A stretch of 64,000 bases of DNA from Tanytarsus gracilentus (lineage: Eukaryota > Arthropoda > Insecta > Diptera > Chironomidae): positions 11,553,501 to 11,617,500 of the forward strand of contig JAXRKN010000044.1 of assembly GCA_038502055.1 (NCBI GenBank). The letters run 5' to 3'. Position 1 is the first letter of the stretch; every line of letters begins with the position of its first letter. The translations under genes and the position numbers were made by a program. Under the pieces are notes generated by a model. It was not told the DNA's origin, searched no databases, and worked only from the letters and a program-made list of their open reading frames with translations. Shown piece by piece: positions 49,335 to 61,079 of the stretch.

Positions 49335-52268
49335 TTTGACTTTCTTAATTTTTAAATTTTTCAATAATTTTTTTTTCTTCTTTTAAAATTTTAACGATTT
49401 GCACTCAATGGCGGTCAGAAGTATACTAGTTTATTTTACTACTCTCACACTGAATTTATAAAGCTGTTTTACACACATGAAAGTACAGAACATGCCGGCG
49501 GGATTGAATGTCACGACATACATACAAACATGAGTAATCTAGAAAATATACATTTAAATTTTATTATATATTGATTAAGCTTCGTAATCTGTTTGTAAGG
49601 TGCTCTCTTTATTGCGTGGGAAAAAATTAATTTTTAATTTATTGCTCTGCCTCCCACCAGCATCGCGTCATCCTACAAAGTGATATGTTTATGAGCTTGA
49701 TTGTTTTTTATTTTCAATAAAAAATTAACTTTAATTTGCACGAGTTAATAACAAATAAAATTCATTCAATCATTATTTTGTGAGAAATTTACGCTGCGTT
49801 CAAAAAAGTCCAGTTTGTGTTTATTAAGAAATTATTCTAAGAAACATGAAATTATTTTCTGGAATTTTTTTCGTTGATGAATTAAAAATTACTGGAAATA
49901 ATGAAATCAAGAGCTTAAATTATTTTAAAATTAAGATAGTAAAAATTTAATTAATTTTTGTGTATTTTATGCATTTTACTTCTTAAAATGTTAGAACGTT
50001 ATTGAAATTTATCAGAACTCATTTTCAAGATTCATAAAAACACTCGACTGAAAAAAGATAAGAACTAAAAATTTTAACCTCAAATGATTTCATTAATCAC
50101 TTTCGAATTTCTTCTCATCTCTTTCAACACGCGTTTGACTTTTAACTTCGAAAAGAGTCATCGGCACGATTTTGGAAGAAAATATTCCATCACTTTTTTT
50201 AATCACTAAATTTATTAAACAAAATCTTCTATGACGTCAATGTGATACTGAAAAATTCATCAAATTGTTGCGCATTTTTAATTTTCATATGTAAAAGGAC
50301 TAAAATATTTTTAAAACCTCTTATCATGACGCTTATTTTTATAAATCAAAAGCATCGCATCGCCGTTTGTTTTTTGTGTGAGTGACTGAGCGCAAAAGTG
50401 AAGCCTTAAAAATGTGGCGAGCCTCCACTGAAAAGACGCTCGCTTTGTATTTGTTTTTAAGACGACTTTAATTACATCAATGTACACCGCATTGCTACCT
50501 GGATATCGATTTTTCATGATTGGCTTCGGTTTTCTCTTTAAGTTACTTAAGAAAAAAATGTCATTGACCCAAAAAAGAAATTGCTAATGATGCCGTCAAT
50601 TCTAATCCCAAACAAAGTAATTCAATAGGCGAAAAAATGGAATTCTTACACACACTTACAAACACTTGCATAATTGCAAAGCTTCAAAGGTTTCCGACAT
50701 CACTGCGCTTTTCACAACGTCAGCATGATTTATTAAAAAAAAATTTATATCAGCAAAAAAATTCTAATGAGGCTGATGAAACGATTTGACTTGATTTCAA
50801 TCAAAGATTTTTTTGACTGATGTAATTAAAAACTAAAATTGATTGATTGCATTTTTTTTTGCTGAATTAACAAATTATTTATTAATTTTGAAGTGCAAAT
50901 AGTTATGCAATTTTGACTCTGATACGGTTGAAAAAATTTCGTCGCGACTGATGAAATTTTTCATATTTTATTTGATGACTAACTTTAGCGATAAGAATGC
51001 GTAATTTTAAGTCATTATACTAACCAAGTGGGATGATTTCTTTTCGTTATCATCTGAAAATTTTTTTTGAGTAAATACGTGAGAGTAATAATTTTTTATT
51101 TTGAAAAAAAAAGGAGCAATTCTGAGTTCACACGAGCAAAAAAAATGTTCATTAAATAACAAATAAACTTTTGCGTAACTGGGAATATTTTTAGAGGCTC
51201 ATCTTTATAAACTTTCGCGTTAATTTTCAAATAACAAATTTGATAATGACACAAAAATCTGATGAAAATATTCAGAAAATCTCAGTTGAAATCCCAAAAT
51301 TTATAAATTAGAATTGAATTAATGAAATGTGCTTGAACCAATTTTAAAATTATGTTTCCAATTATTTTAATTTTTAATCTGACAGACAAAATTCTTTTTT
51401 TTCGCAACATTCATAAAAAAACTAGAAAAATCAGAATTTTTGATTTGATCTCATGACTTTGTCTAATTATTTGACATTTGCCGTCGAGACGTCTGAATTC
51501 TTAAAAAAATTGAAAGTGATAAAGAAAGGAAAATTTTTATTCACAGCGTCCATGTTTACAAATTAATTTTAGATTTTATAGAGGTTTGTTGTGACTGAAA
51601 GCATTGATGTTGTGGTCGCGACCTCCTAAAAATTTTACAACGACGTACAAAGTGTTTTTGTACAAAGCAACATGTTATGCAAAAAGAACTTTTCAGGATT
51701 GTTTTTTGAAAGAGTTTTTTTAAACATTTATTAATGAAAACATAATTTTAGGAAGATTCTTGAATATTTTTGTTCAAAACATTTTACAATCTAAATGGTC
51801 GTATGTTTATATTATAAGCTGACACTTTTGAAAGCAGTCACACCTCATATCAAATCAGGGCAGGTGGAATTGATGAACCCTTCATCTTTTAAGTTCATTT
51901 TTATAAGATTTAGAGCCAATTTAAAAATTATTTTTTTATCAAAAAATTTACTATAAAGTCTTAGAAGTTTTTAAAATTGAATTCGAATTTTGTTGAAGAG
52001 TGAGCGAATTTTTTCAACCGTGCATTTACAAATTAAAATATAAAAATTGCCTTAAACTTATGCAAATTAGATTAAATTACAAAAAAATCTTTGTTAAAGC
52101 TTTTAAGATTGGATTCATGAAAGTTCTTCAAACATAATCATAATCCTCTCTAATAAAATTTTACGAGCTTTAATATTTTTACAGCGAGCTTTTTATTCTC
52201 ATCCATCTCTCAAAAGCATTTGTAATAAAATTCTCTCATATCAACAACATTAACTTTGTTATCACTTC
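49335..52268. other. Long AT-rich intergenic region
   Basis: About 2.9 kb with only short, AT-rich open frames and no repeated unit that I could see. It should contain the promoter of the cytochrome b5 gene at its left end. No RNA gene recognised. Confidence 0.5.
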
Positions 52269-52306
52269 TATAAATTAAATCACAATCAAGCTCTCGTCAT
52301 TCAGTT
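52269..52306 (+). promoter_or_regulatory. Core promoter of LRR gene 1
   Basis: TATAAATT at 52269-52276 and initiator TCAGTT at 52301-52306, so transcription would start near 52303, 44 bases before the ATG. The initiator sequence and spacing are the same as in LRR gene 2. Confidence 0.7.
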
Positions 52307-52346
52307 TTATTTTAAACTTCGAGAAGAACTCATTGAATAATAAAAA

Positions 52347-53546
52347 ATGCATTTCTCAATAATTTTTGCAACTACAATAATTCTAATAAAATCAGCATCG
52401 AGCGAGTTGCTTAATTGCGATTATTTGATATTCGATGAAGACGGATACAACTGTAAAATATTAAATATACTCAGTGAGCCGAAAGAGGTGACTTCAGTAA
52501 CTGAAAATCATAAAACTGGAAGAAATGCTTTGAGTGTTCAAACAATTTATGCATCATCACAAAGTGAAACAAAATATTTGCCGACGAACATGTGCGCTCA
52601 TTTTCCGAGTGTAACAAAAATTGATATTTATGCCAAGAAACTTGTTGAGATAACAAAAGATATTTTTGAGGGATGCTCGAAATTGGAGACAATCTACTTG
52701 AGATATCTCAACATAACAACATTCGATGACGATTTGTTCAGCGGAGTTCCAAGCCTCCAAAAAGTTATGGTCGTCGATTCAAAAATTCAAACACTCCCAA
52801 AGGATTTCTTTAAAAATAATGAAAATTTAACTTTCATCAAATTCGACAGTTGTGATTTAAAAGTGGTCGATTTTGAGCTTTCACAAGACCAAAAAAATAA
52901 ATTGAAGACATTTTCATTCTTGAATAATGTTTGCATTAGTAAAGCTTTTAAATCCGACGACACCCGATCGCCATCATTGAATTCAGTTATCGATGAAATT
53001 GCTACAAATTGTCGTAACAATTCTGCATTCACGCCTCAACCACTCGTTGAAAGTCCGAACGAACAGCGAATTCAAATATTGGAGAGTAAATTTGAAGATC
53101 TCGAGGAATTGAAAAAGAGCCTAGTGGAACAGATTCAAGATGGAGTTAAAAAAATAAATGACAGCCTCGATACTGCGAGCATCAAACTTGAACTTATCTG
53201 CGATCGATTAGATTATTTTACAAAGTACATTAACGGAAATCTCTCGATGGTATTGAAAAATGTCAAAACAAATTATGAAAATTTAAATTCGAATGCAATA
53301 AAAATCTCTGAAAAATCCGAGGAAATGATGACGCAAATTCGTGAAACTTTAGAAATCAAAACCGAAAATCAAGATCTTCGATCAGCCATCGACTACAATG
53401 GGAGCATGATGATTGTAATTTTTGTTCTGCAAATAATTACCGTCACTTTTGCCATCATGCTTACAATTTATGTCAAATTTTTCTCAAATTTGGATGGAAA
53501 AAGTAATGAAATTGAAAATGTAATGTACAACAATGGAAGAAACTAA
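52347..53546 (+). CDS. LRR / coiled-coil single-pass membrane protein 1
   Basis: Intronless, 399 aa. Signal peptide 1-19, then C24 and a DGYNC motif forming an N-terminal cap. About six leucine-rich repeats lie around residues 85-205 (IDIYAKKLVEITKDIF, LETIYLRYLNITTF). A C-terminal cap follows with VCISKAF and a second Cys about 30 residues later. Next comes a long helical, heptad-like region (about 235-345) and a transmembrane helix near 354-377 with a short cytoplasmic tail. Signal, LRR, cysteines and coiled coil are the architecture of the mosquito LRIM/APL1 leucine-rich immune proteins, some of which are also transmembrane. I do not see enough sequence to claim orthology. It is a tandem paralogue of the gene at 54566. 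AATAAA at 53611-53616 is the likely polyadenylation signal. Confidence 0.85.
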   Translation: MHFSIIFATTIILIKSASSELLNCDYLIFDEDGYNCKILNILSEPKEVTSVTENHKTGRNALSVQTIYASSQSETKYLPTNMCAHFPSVTKIDIYAKKLVEITKDIFEGCSKLETIYLRYLNITTFDDDLFSGVPSLQKVMVVDSKIQTLPKDFFKNNENLTFIKFDSCDLKVVDFELSQDQKNKLKTFSFLNNVCISKAFKSDDTRSPSLNSVIDEIATNCRNNSAFTPQPLVESPNEQRIQILESKFEDLEELKKSLVEQIQDGVKKINDSLDTASIKLELICDRLDYFTKYINGNLSMVLKNVKTNYENLNSNAIKISEKSEEMMTQIRETLEIKTENQDLRSAIDYNGSMMIVIFVLQIITVTFAIMLTIYVKFFSNLDGKSNEIENVMYNNGRN

Positions 53547-54471
53547 TTTTTAAACATTTCAAATTTTTTGTAATCTATTTGTTCCTTATGCTTTTGTATT
53601 ATTTCGATTGAATAAAATTCATAAATTTAAAAATATAAATTGTATTAGATTTTAAATTTTACGTCTTTCAATTTTTTTAACTGTGGAATTTTCCAAAAAT
53701 GGTTTAAATTTTAAAATTTGACATTTAATAAATTTTTAAAAACTTTCTAGAAAATTTTTAAATGGAAAATATCCGTAATATTTATGTGAACCAGAAGTTT
53801 AAGTTAACCGCAAAATTCTCTTTTTGTGGTTTCAACTTTTAATCATCTGCTAATTGACTTTCTTTAATTTTTTTTTCAGAATTTCTTGAAAAATATTTAC
53901 AATGAATTTAATTTTTACAAGGAAATTCCAAGTTAAGAATTTCGTAGAAAAAATCAGGAACCATGAATCATGAGTGATAAGCTCACAAAATTACGCGAGT
54001 TTTAAAAAATCCATTAAAAAATTCGGGAACACTAACTTGAGATATTTGAAAAATATTTCACTCTTTTTAAAAATGAGGGTAAAAATTCATTCATCCTTTC
54101 TTAAATGACTCTCAAATAGCAAAGTCCAAAGTATCAAAGAGTCACACTGCAATTTTATATATTACAATATCAATTAGTGAGCACTGATATCGCCACAAAA
54201 CATGACCGTGAACTATATAAATCTATTTACACATTCTCATGTAATCGAGAGTGAAAAATTTCCGTTTTGCTATTGTCCTGCTCAATAAGTTGTGCGAGTA
54301 AAAAGGGATGCATTCGGATGTTAAATTATAGCTCAAACAGTTTTTTTGAAATTTTTATTTTTTTTAACTTTCGTCCTTTTTGTTAAAATTTAGTTTTTAA
54401 AAAGTTATCGTGTAACTCAACTTATGAAAAACGCCATAAAAAACTCTCGATGAGAAATTTCCAACAAATCT
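53547..54471. other. Spacer between the two LRR genes
   Basis: AT-rich; contains the 3' UTR of LRR gene 1 and upstream DNA of LRR gene 2. Nothing else recognised. Confidence 0.5.
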
Positions 54472-54509
54472 TATTTAAAAGAATCAGCGATAGCAAATCT
54501 CTCTCAGTT
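54472..54509 (+). promoter_or_regulatory. Core promoter of LRR gene 2
   Basis: TATTTAAA at 54472-54479 and initiator TCAGTT at 54504-54509, predicting a start near 54506, 60 bases before the ATG. Confidence 0.6.
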
Positions 54510-54565
54510 TAATTTTGAGTGCGAGTTGTTAGAGACGTGATAATAGGAAAAAAAGTTTAATCAAC

Positions 54566-55768
54566 ATGAAAACATTTCAGTTTTTTGTCGTTTTTTTAAT
54601 GCTCAAGTCGTCAAATTCTGAGGAGCTAAAATGCAGCTTTGTGAATCATTTCGACGGATATAACTGTGACATGATTACGAGTTATGAAACGGGAAGCGAA
54701 GTGACGGAAGTGAAAGGAAGTCACAAGTTTGGCAAAGGAATTTCAGACGTTGAAGTTTTCTTCATCAATGGTCAGAGCACTTCCAAATATATTCCCACAA
54801 AAGTTTGCAGCTTTATGAAGAACATTAAAAAAATTGACATTTATGGGAAGAAAATTGTTGAAATTAAGCAGGAAATTTTTAAGGAATGTTTAAAAGTTAA
54901 GAAAGTGATGATACGCCATACAAATTTAAAAACACTCGACTCCAATTTATTGTCAAGCTTAATTCGACTTGAAACATTCGCATTAGAATTTTCGAACGTT
55001 GAAGTTTTGCCAGAAAACTTTTTCCAGTACAACAAAAAGCTTTCACAGCTACACATGCCGAATAATCAGTTGAAAGTTATCAATGCTGAGCTTCCATCGA
55101 ATCTCACATCGCTCATCTTAACCAACAACATTTGCATTGACATGAGTTACAGCTCTTTAAGATTTCGATCTTTCATGACAATCGATAAAATTATCGAGGA
55201 GGTTAGTAAAAAATGTAAAAATAGCTCGACTGTCGGTGAGATTGAAACGCCAGAACAACTTCGAATTAAAAGTTTAGAAGATAAAGTCATTGATTATTCA
55301 GAAAAATTTATTTTTCTCGAGACAAAAATTGAAAATGACATTGACGCTCTCGATACCCAATTAAGAACATTAAAAATTAGTGTCATGAGGTCAGAACTAA
55401 ATCTAACTCGTCTTCAAAATGGCAACTTTGAACGTGACGTCAAAGATATTAAAACAAAATCAGCCGACATGGAGGAGAAAATTAAACAATTTGGAATTAA
55501 AAGCGATCAAATTGAAGTGAAAGTTAAAAAAAGTTCCGAATTAAAAGTTCAAAGTAAAAATCTAAAATTGAATATTTCCCGAAATAAAGATTTAATAATC
55601 ACCATGTTGACAATCCAAAGCATCATAATCGTTTACATTTTGTGCGTGGTGCTTTATGGAAAGTTTTATTTATCTAAAGCTTCACAAACTAATTCACGTC
55701 TAAAATCCAGCGGAAGAAGAGCTGACATGACAGAACAACTCATAGCAGATGACAACTTTGACAATTAA
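54566..55768 (+). CDS. LRR / coiled-coil single-pass membrane protein 2
   Basis: Intronless, 400 aa. Signal peptide 1-18, C23 and the DGYNC cap motif are shared with the neighbouring paralogue. So are the LRR block (IDIYGKKIVEIKQEIF, LRTLKISV further on), the cap NNICIDMSY with a second Cys, a coiled-coil region of about 100 residues and a transmembrane helix near 343-365. The cytoplasmic tail is longer than in LRR gene 1. Overall identity to the paralogue is modest, concentrated in the N-terminal cap and first repeats, so the duplication is not recent. Function is unknown; an LRIM-like immune role is possible because of architecture and position beside the TEP cluster. AATAAA at 55819-55824; the gene converges on Nat1. 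Confidence 0.85.
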   Translation: MKTFQFFVVFLMLKSSNSEELKCSFVNHFDGYNCDMITSYETGSEVTEVKGSHKFGKGISDVEVFFINGQSTSKYIPTKVCSFMKNIKKIDIYGKKIVEIKQEIFKECLKVKKVMIRHTNLKTLDSNLLSSLIRLETFALEFSNVEVLPENFFQYNKKLSQLHMPNNQLKVINAELPSNLTSLILTNNICIDMSYSSLRFRSFMTIDKIIEEVSKKCKNSSTVGEIETPEQLRIKSLEDKVIDYSEKFIFLETKIENDIDALDTQLRTLKISVMRSELNLTRLQNGNFERDVKDIKTKSADMEEKIKQFGIKSDQIEVKVKKSSELKVQSKNLKLNISRNKDLIITMLTIQSIIIVYILCVVLYGKFYLSKASQTNSRLKSSGRRADMTEQLIADDNFDN

Positions 55769-55945
55769 GGTTGAAAATTACAAATTAACTTGATTGTGAG
55801 ATAATTGTAATTTAATTTAATAAAAATAGTTCCACTGATAAGGGAAGAAATTTGTTCAAAATATGTTTTTGTATTATGATTAATTTTTTTATTGACTTCC
55901 TTACGACTCTCTCTTTTTTTTTCTTCAATAACACAAGTGAACTTT

Positions 55946-58596
55946 TCATTTGAAATCTACTGAGATGGGATATTTTTCACGGAAAATTGCAATAAACTCT
56001 TCTTGTTCGCTTTCACTCTCGCCAAATGTTCCCTTCTCCAAAAGATATTTAATGCTATTTGCGTGCTAAAAATTATTAAATGATTATAAAAAAATGAAAT
56101 AAATAATTTAAAAAAAATTACCTTCATCTTAAATGAATCTAGTTTGACAGCTTTACGCAAAAGCTCGAAAGCTTTTTTCTTGTCCGTCGAGTAGGTTTCG
56201 GCAGATGAAATGAGGGCGTCAGCACTGTTTGGATTCGCAGCAAGAAACTCGTCATTCAAATCGCTCGGTTTTCGTTGAAGAAATTTCAAATCACTTTGCA
56301 TCTCACGATCAATGACTGTTTTTAATGTCTCATTGAAGGTCGGCAAGGAAGTGTTGAGGAGTTTAATGAATCTAATGATGCAAGTGTGAAGACGAGCATC
56401 GTTGCTATCGATTGAGTATGCACGCTTCAATGCCATGAGCATGATTAGCAATTTATTTTTCCTATAGAAAATCTCAAAGGTCAAAAGATGCGTTTCGATT
56501 AGGCCTTGCGAGAGCATTTGCAGTGGCTTCAGGAAGTCAATGGCCTTGCCGAGAGGATCGTCAGGGCGTTCAAGCTTCTCCGGAATTAACTCGTCTAGTT
56601 GAGGGGCTTCTGGATCGCCAGAGTCTTGATTTTGGTGTTGCCGAGTCTTGTTAAATTGCTCTTTCTTCTTTTCTGCTTTGGCCGCTTCCGCGCTCTCCAA
56701 TTCTGCCTTTTTCTGCGCCTTTCGCTGCTTATTTTTCAACTTTTTAAGCTCGGCTGGTGAAAGATTTTCAATGTCCATCTCCTCCTTACTCGAGTCCGAC
56801 TGAAGGGGTTCATCGAAAAGCTTAATGTAGACATCGATCGCACACTTTGCCGCCTTAAAGTAAAACGGATGATCGCGTAAACGATTCTCGAGACGAAGTA
56901 GCTCAACGTACGATCTCAAAGTCATTTTTCTTAAGCAATAGGTGTGAAAATCGAACTGATCCTCTACAATCTCTTCGAAGTGACGTTCAATCTCGTGACA
57001 CTTTTTGAGTGAATTACCCCACTGACCCATTCGCTTGTAGGCGAGTGCACATTCGGTTTGGAACCACATACACTGCATCTCATTGAGATTTTCCATCGCC
57101 GGCACTCCTTCGCGTGTAAATTTGCCGCACATCTCTTCCGCATCTTTGATTTTGTTCGCTCGCAGCATGTATTTGGCACATTTTGAATTAATAAAGCGAT
57201 CGGCAGTGTCGAGTGATTGAGCCTCATCCAGCCACTTAAACGCCTCCTGTGGATCGCCCGCATGCTTATAAATTCTTCCCTTCATCACAAACAACTCAAT
57301 GAGAGTGGGTGTGTGTTCGATGGCCAAATCAATGTACTCTAGTGCCTTCGCAATGTCGTCTTGATGATCAAAGTGTTGTGCAATGAAGTAGTACGTCCAC
57401 AAGAGAGCCGATGCCGGCTCAACTGGTACACTTTCACAATCACGATCTTTAGTCGTGAAATATCCATTCGTTTTGAGGTTCTCACAGAACTCAAGAATGA
57501 GTTTTTCGATAATTTTTCCCTTCGTTTCGTCGTTGTAGAGCGATCGAATGTTCTTAAAGAGCGGCGGTACTCCTTTTCTCAAGTTTCGCTTCAAATAGTC
57601 ACAAATGAGCTGCTCAAAGACTTCACCCTTGGCGACATCGAGCGGTAAACGTCGAACGCATAGTGATGATGTAAAATCGACGCTCATCTCTTGATAAAAG
57701 TTTATAATGTCCTCGTCGGATGTCAGTTGTTTTGCTTGAATGTAGTTCTTGAAGTATGAAGCATTATCGGGATTTCGTATTATTAAATCCATAAAGATTT
57801 CCCTTGCTCTATCGAAGCGCTCGAGCTTGAGACACAAATCGCCCATGATTTCTTTCATTGACATTTTGTCTAATATTTGAGATTGATGGAGCTCGAGATG
57901 CTTAAGTGCTTTTTCGTAGTCACCTGACTCGGCAAGCACTTGATTTTGATAAAGTAAGAACTCGCTGTGCTTATAATCAAAATTTTCAACCGGCTGCGAT
58001 GAACGGAAAGTCTCGAGAATGCTATTGGCGGTCTCGAAGTCACTGAGCAAATGATGGCTCATGGCAAATCCGATCCAAGACGCGTGCTGTGACGGTCTCA
58101 ATTTGAACAATTGATGGCGAGTCTCACGATAACCCTCGAGATCGAACATTTGAATTTGTAGCAATGACAAATCACGCAATATCTGGATGTTGTCCTTTTC
58201 CCACTTTAGCGCATTGCGATAGCATTTGATGGCCTCATCGTATTTCTTATCGGATCTCTGAAGTAATCCATAGACGTGCCAGCAGACATGAGATCGAAGA
58301 TCATTTCGCAGGCCTCGACGAACGTGGTCATAAGCTTCATCTTTTCTGCCCATGCAGTTGAGCGTTAATCCCTTCATCGCCAAGGTCTCGCCGTGTTCGG
58401 CGTACTTTGGATTTGTCAGAATTTGTTTCGCTAACTTCAAGCCATTCTTGTATTGCTTCATCTCATAGGATTTCTAAAAAGGAAATAAAATCTTTTTTTT
58501 CCGGTGAAATGTAAAATTTTAGTTTTCTGCAATTCCTACCAAGATTTTCCTAAAGATTGCATTTTCCTTGGGCGGAAGTGGATTTGAACTCGGCAT
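55946..58596 (-). CDS. Nat1: N-terminal acetyltransferase A auxiliary subunit (Naa15/Nat1)
   Basis: Three coding exons on the minus strand, 58596-58540, 58473-56122 and 56065-55946, all phase 0, give 842 aa. The start MPSSNPLPPKENAIFRKIL matches the Naa15 N-terminus. The TPR array is very well conserved (KQYKNGLKLAKQIL, AEHGETLAMKGLTLNC, RSDKKYDEAIKCYRNALKW, LEGYRETRHQL). So are FTREG...NLNEMQCMWFQTECA, FDFHTYC and the basic helix ELKKLKNKQRKAQKK. Naa15 anchors the Naa10 catalytic subunit to the ribosome for co-translational Nalpha-acetylation. The length is close to the family norm of about 850-890 aa. A polyadenylation signal (TTTATT on plus) lies at 55888-55893, in the short gap shared with the converging LRR gene. 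Confidence 0.95.
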
Positions 58597-58959
58597 TGTG
58601 ACGCTTTTAAAATCGCCTATTTTTAGTTTACCAGAAGAATTTTACAATTTTTTTAAAAACTTGCTTCCGAAAGAAAGAGGGGTTTGGTAATTTTTTAAAT
58701 GTGTTGTTTCTTTTCATTCATGCGAAGACGTTATTCAAAATTTTAATGTACGTTATAAAATAAAACTCTGAAACTTAAATTCTTTGGAACTCTTTAAAAA
58801 AAAATAATTTTTTAGGATTGCAATCGAATTGATTAAAATATTTTTTTTACTGTTTAAACATGGAGTTTTTATTTTTGTTCATTAAAAAAATTAATCACAA
58901 AATCAGTGATTGAAAATTATATTGTAAATTGATAAAAAAAAAAGTATTAAATATGAAAT
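58597..58959. other. Spacer between Nat1 5' end and the Gly-rich gene
   Basis: AT-rich, about 360 bases, containing the Nat1 promoter and the 3' UTR of the Gly/Tyr-rich gene. No further feature seen. Confidence 0.5.
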
Positions 58960-61079
58960 TTAATTTCTGGTATGATAATGAGTGACATGGCCGTTGTTAT
59001 TTACGCTTGTTCCACTCTCGCGGTTCTTATGTCCATTTATGTCTGAGGATGACGAAAATGAAGAGACACCAACGAATCCTGGCTGATTTCCATTTGATGT
59101 GTGCGTAATGCCAACGCCTTCATCTCCAAAGCGTGAGTCAAGATTTGGACGCGACTAAAAAAATTATCTTGAATAAAACAGTTTAACTTTTAAATTTAAA
59201 AATAAAATTACTGGATTTGCTGGATAAATTGCAGCGTGTTGTTGTTGATGACCATTTGATGAAACGGAACCACCTGCTGATCCATAGTTTGGTGAATATT
59301 GAGGACGTCCACCGGAAGTTCCGCCATAAACTTGTCCGCCCGGTCTCACGCCCCCATAAGATCCAACACCACCACCGTTGCCTCCCGCAAAAGCTCCACC
59401 GCTAGCAAATGACGAAGTTCCTGCTCCACCAAATCTATTCGGAATTGATGATGGCTGATAGCCATAACCTCCTCCATAGCTTCCTCCATACCCACCACCA
59501 CCCGAAGCCGCAGCTATGTTGCTTTGAATCTGATTTTGAATCGCTTGGTTTTGTTGAAAAATAGCTGCTTGGTGAGCGAGTTGTTGTTGGAAGAGGCTAG
59601 TTTAAAAATTAATTTAAAGTGTTAAAAAATTAAATTAACTCATATTTAGGATCATTCATAAATTAGGTAACAAGCTACTAAATTTTACATGCAAGAAATG
59701 AGGCTACGTAATTTATGAAATGATCCTCTTCAAACATGAAAAGGTTCGTCGGAGTTAAAGCAATGAATTAAAATGTTAATAAATTACTTAAAGATTGAGG
59801 CATCATGCATGTTATAATAAAAAAATAAGAAGAAAAAGTTACTTTTTCAAGTATTCATTTTCATAATGTTTTTGTCGAGGTGGACTCAGTGAAGCGTAAG
59901 CTGCAACTGCTGCACCATCACCAGCGTAAGATGTCGTTAGATGTCTTGAATTTTTTTTTTGTGGTTATTATTAAAAAGACCCAGTACTTAACAATTAAAA
60001 CAATAATTTGAGGATAACACATAATTTACAATTTACACAGACACACACCATTTAGATAATTCCAAAAATAAATGAATAATTCCATACAATTATTTGAATT
60101 AAGTGAACCATTACCAATAAGTTTTATAACATTTTATCAACCATCCATTCTTTAACTCTAAAATTCGATGAAAATCTTTTCACATTCAGATTGTTTGTCT
60201 GGATGATCATTCATGTCGATAATGATTTTTTTATCACAATCACACGGTAAAATTAACTACACATTTGATTTTTGGAGGGGAAAAATAGCGAATGATTGAC
60301 CATACTTTTGATTAAATTGAGAAATTGAGTTATAGTACTGTGCAAATTGATTTTGGAAATCTATCGGAGATGCATATGGACCAACGGGACTTGAATAGGC
60401 ACCACTGCCTGCGTAACCTGTATAAGAATTCGAGTAAGGATATTTTGCACCATAAGTGTCGCTGTAAGAATTATCGTTATAGAGGTGACCACCTGAGGAG
60501 CTTGCGTAGCCTAAAAATAAAAAAAGAATTAGGAATTGAAAAATTATGAATCATAAAAATATCGATGCGATTCTTCGTAGACACACAAATTTAAAATTTT
60601 CGTCACGACTTCTGAGTCATGTTCAACTTAATAAACATGTTGATACTCAAATTGATCTAAACTTGAAATTTTTATGAGTTAATATAAATCTAAAGTAATT
60701 TTTATAAAACTTTTTAAATATAATTTTTTAAGTTGAAAATTTAATTAAAATTTTAAATATTTGAAAATTGCATTGATTCATTCACTTCCGCATTAAATTA
60801 TTTTAATATTAAAATATGTTTTTAAAACCTTCCATGACGTCACACATTCGATACTTCCACAAAAATATGTCCATCAAGTTTTTTTTTTCAATAAAACCGG
60901 ATTTTTTATATTTACATCCCAATTATATTATTTTTGTGTGCTCGATCTTGGGAAATTCCCATTAACATCTTCAAGAAGAATCTCGAGAATAAAAAATTGG
61001 TGAAATAATGATTTTATCGGGATTTTTTACCTGCACTGGCAGCGGCTACAAAAGTACAAATTAATCCAATCGTCAACAT
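58960..61079 (-). CDS. Secreted Gly/Tyr/Gln-rich low-complexity protein, possibly cuticular
   Basis: Five coding exons on the minus strand, 61079-61031, 60510-60306, 59944-59843, 59596-59212 and 59154-58960, join in frame to 311 aa. The first exon encodes a clean signal peptide (MLTIGLICTFVAAASAG). The mature chain starts with Ser/Tyr/Gly repeats, then a Gln/Ala/Asn-rich helix-like part (AAIFQQNQAIQNQIQSN). A Gly/Tyr-rich part follows (GGGGYGGSYGGGYGYQ) and a His/Asn-rich end (HVTHYHTRN). There is no chitin-binding Rebers-Riddiford motif, so assignment to low-complexity cuticular proteins rests on composition only. An acceptor directly before the first coding exon (minus strand, around 61095) points to a 5' UTR intron. 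Intron 1 holds a GGGAAATTCCC and intron 3 a hairpin repeat. Confidence 0.8.
59649..59726. repeat. Hairpin-type inverted repeat, MITE-like
   Basis: GGATCATTCATAAATTAGGTA at 59649 onward pairs with the reverse complement of the segment ending GAAATGATCC at 59726, with one gap and about one mismatch over some 20 bases. The whole element is 78 bases and lies in intron 3 of the Gly-rich gene. The arm resembles that of the hairpin at 30459. Confidence 0.7.
60950..60960. promoter_or_regulatory. Candidate Rel/NF-kappaB site in intron 1
   Basis: GGGAAATTCCC, identical to the core of the minisatellite at 47687-48208, 71 bases inside intron 1 of the Gly-rich gene. Consensus match only. Confidence 0.3.
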
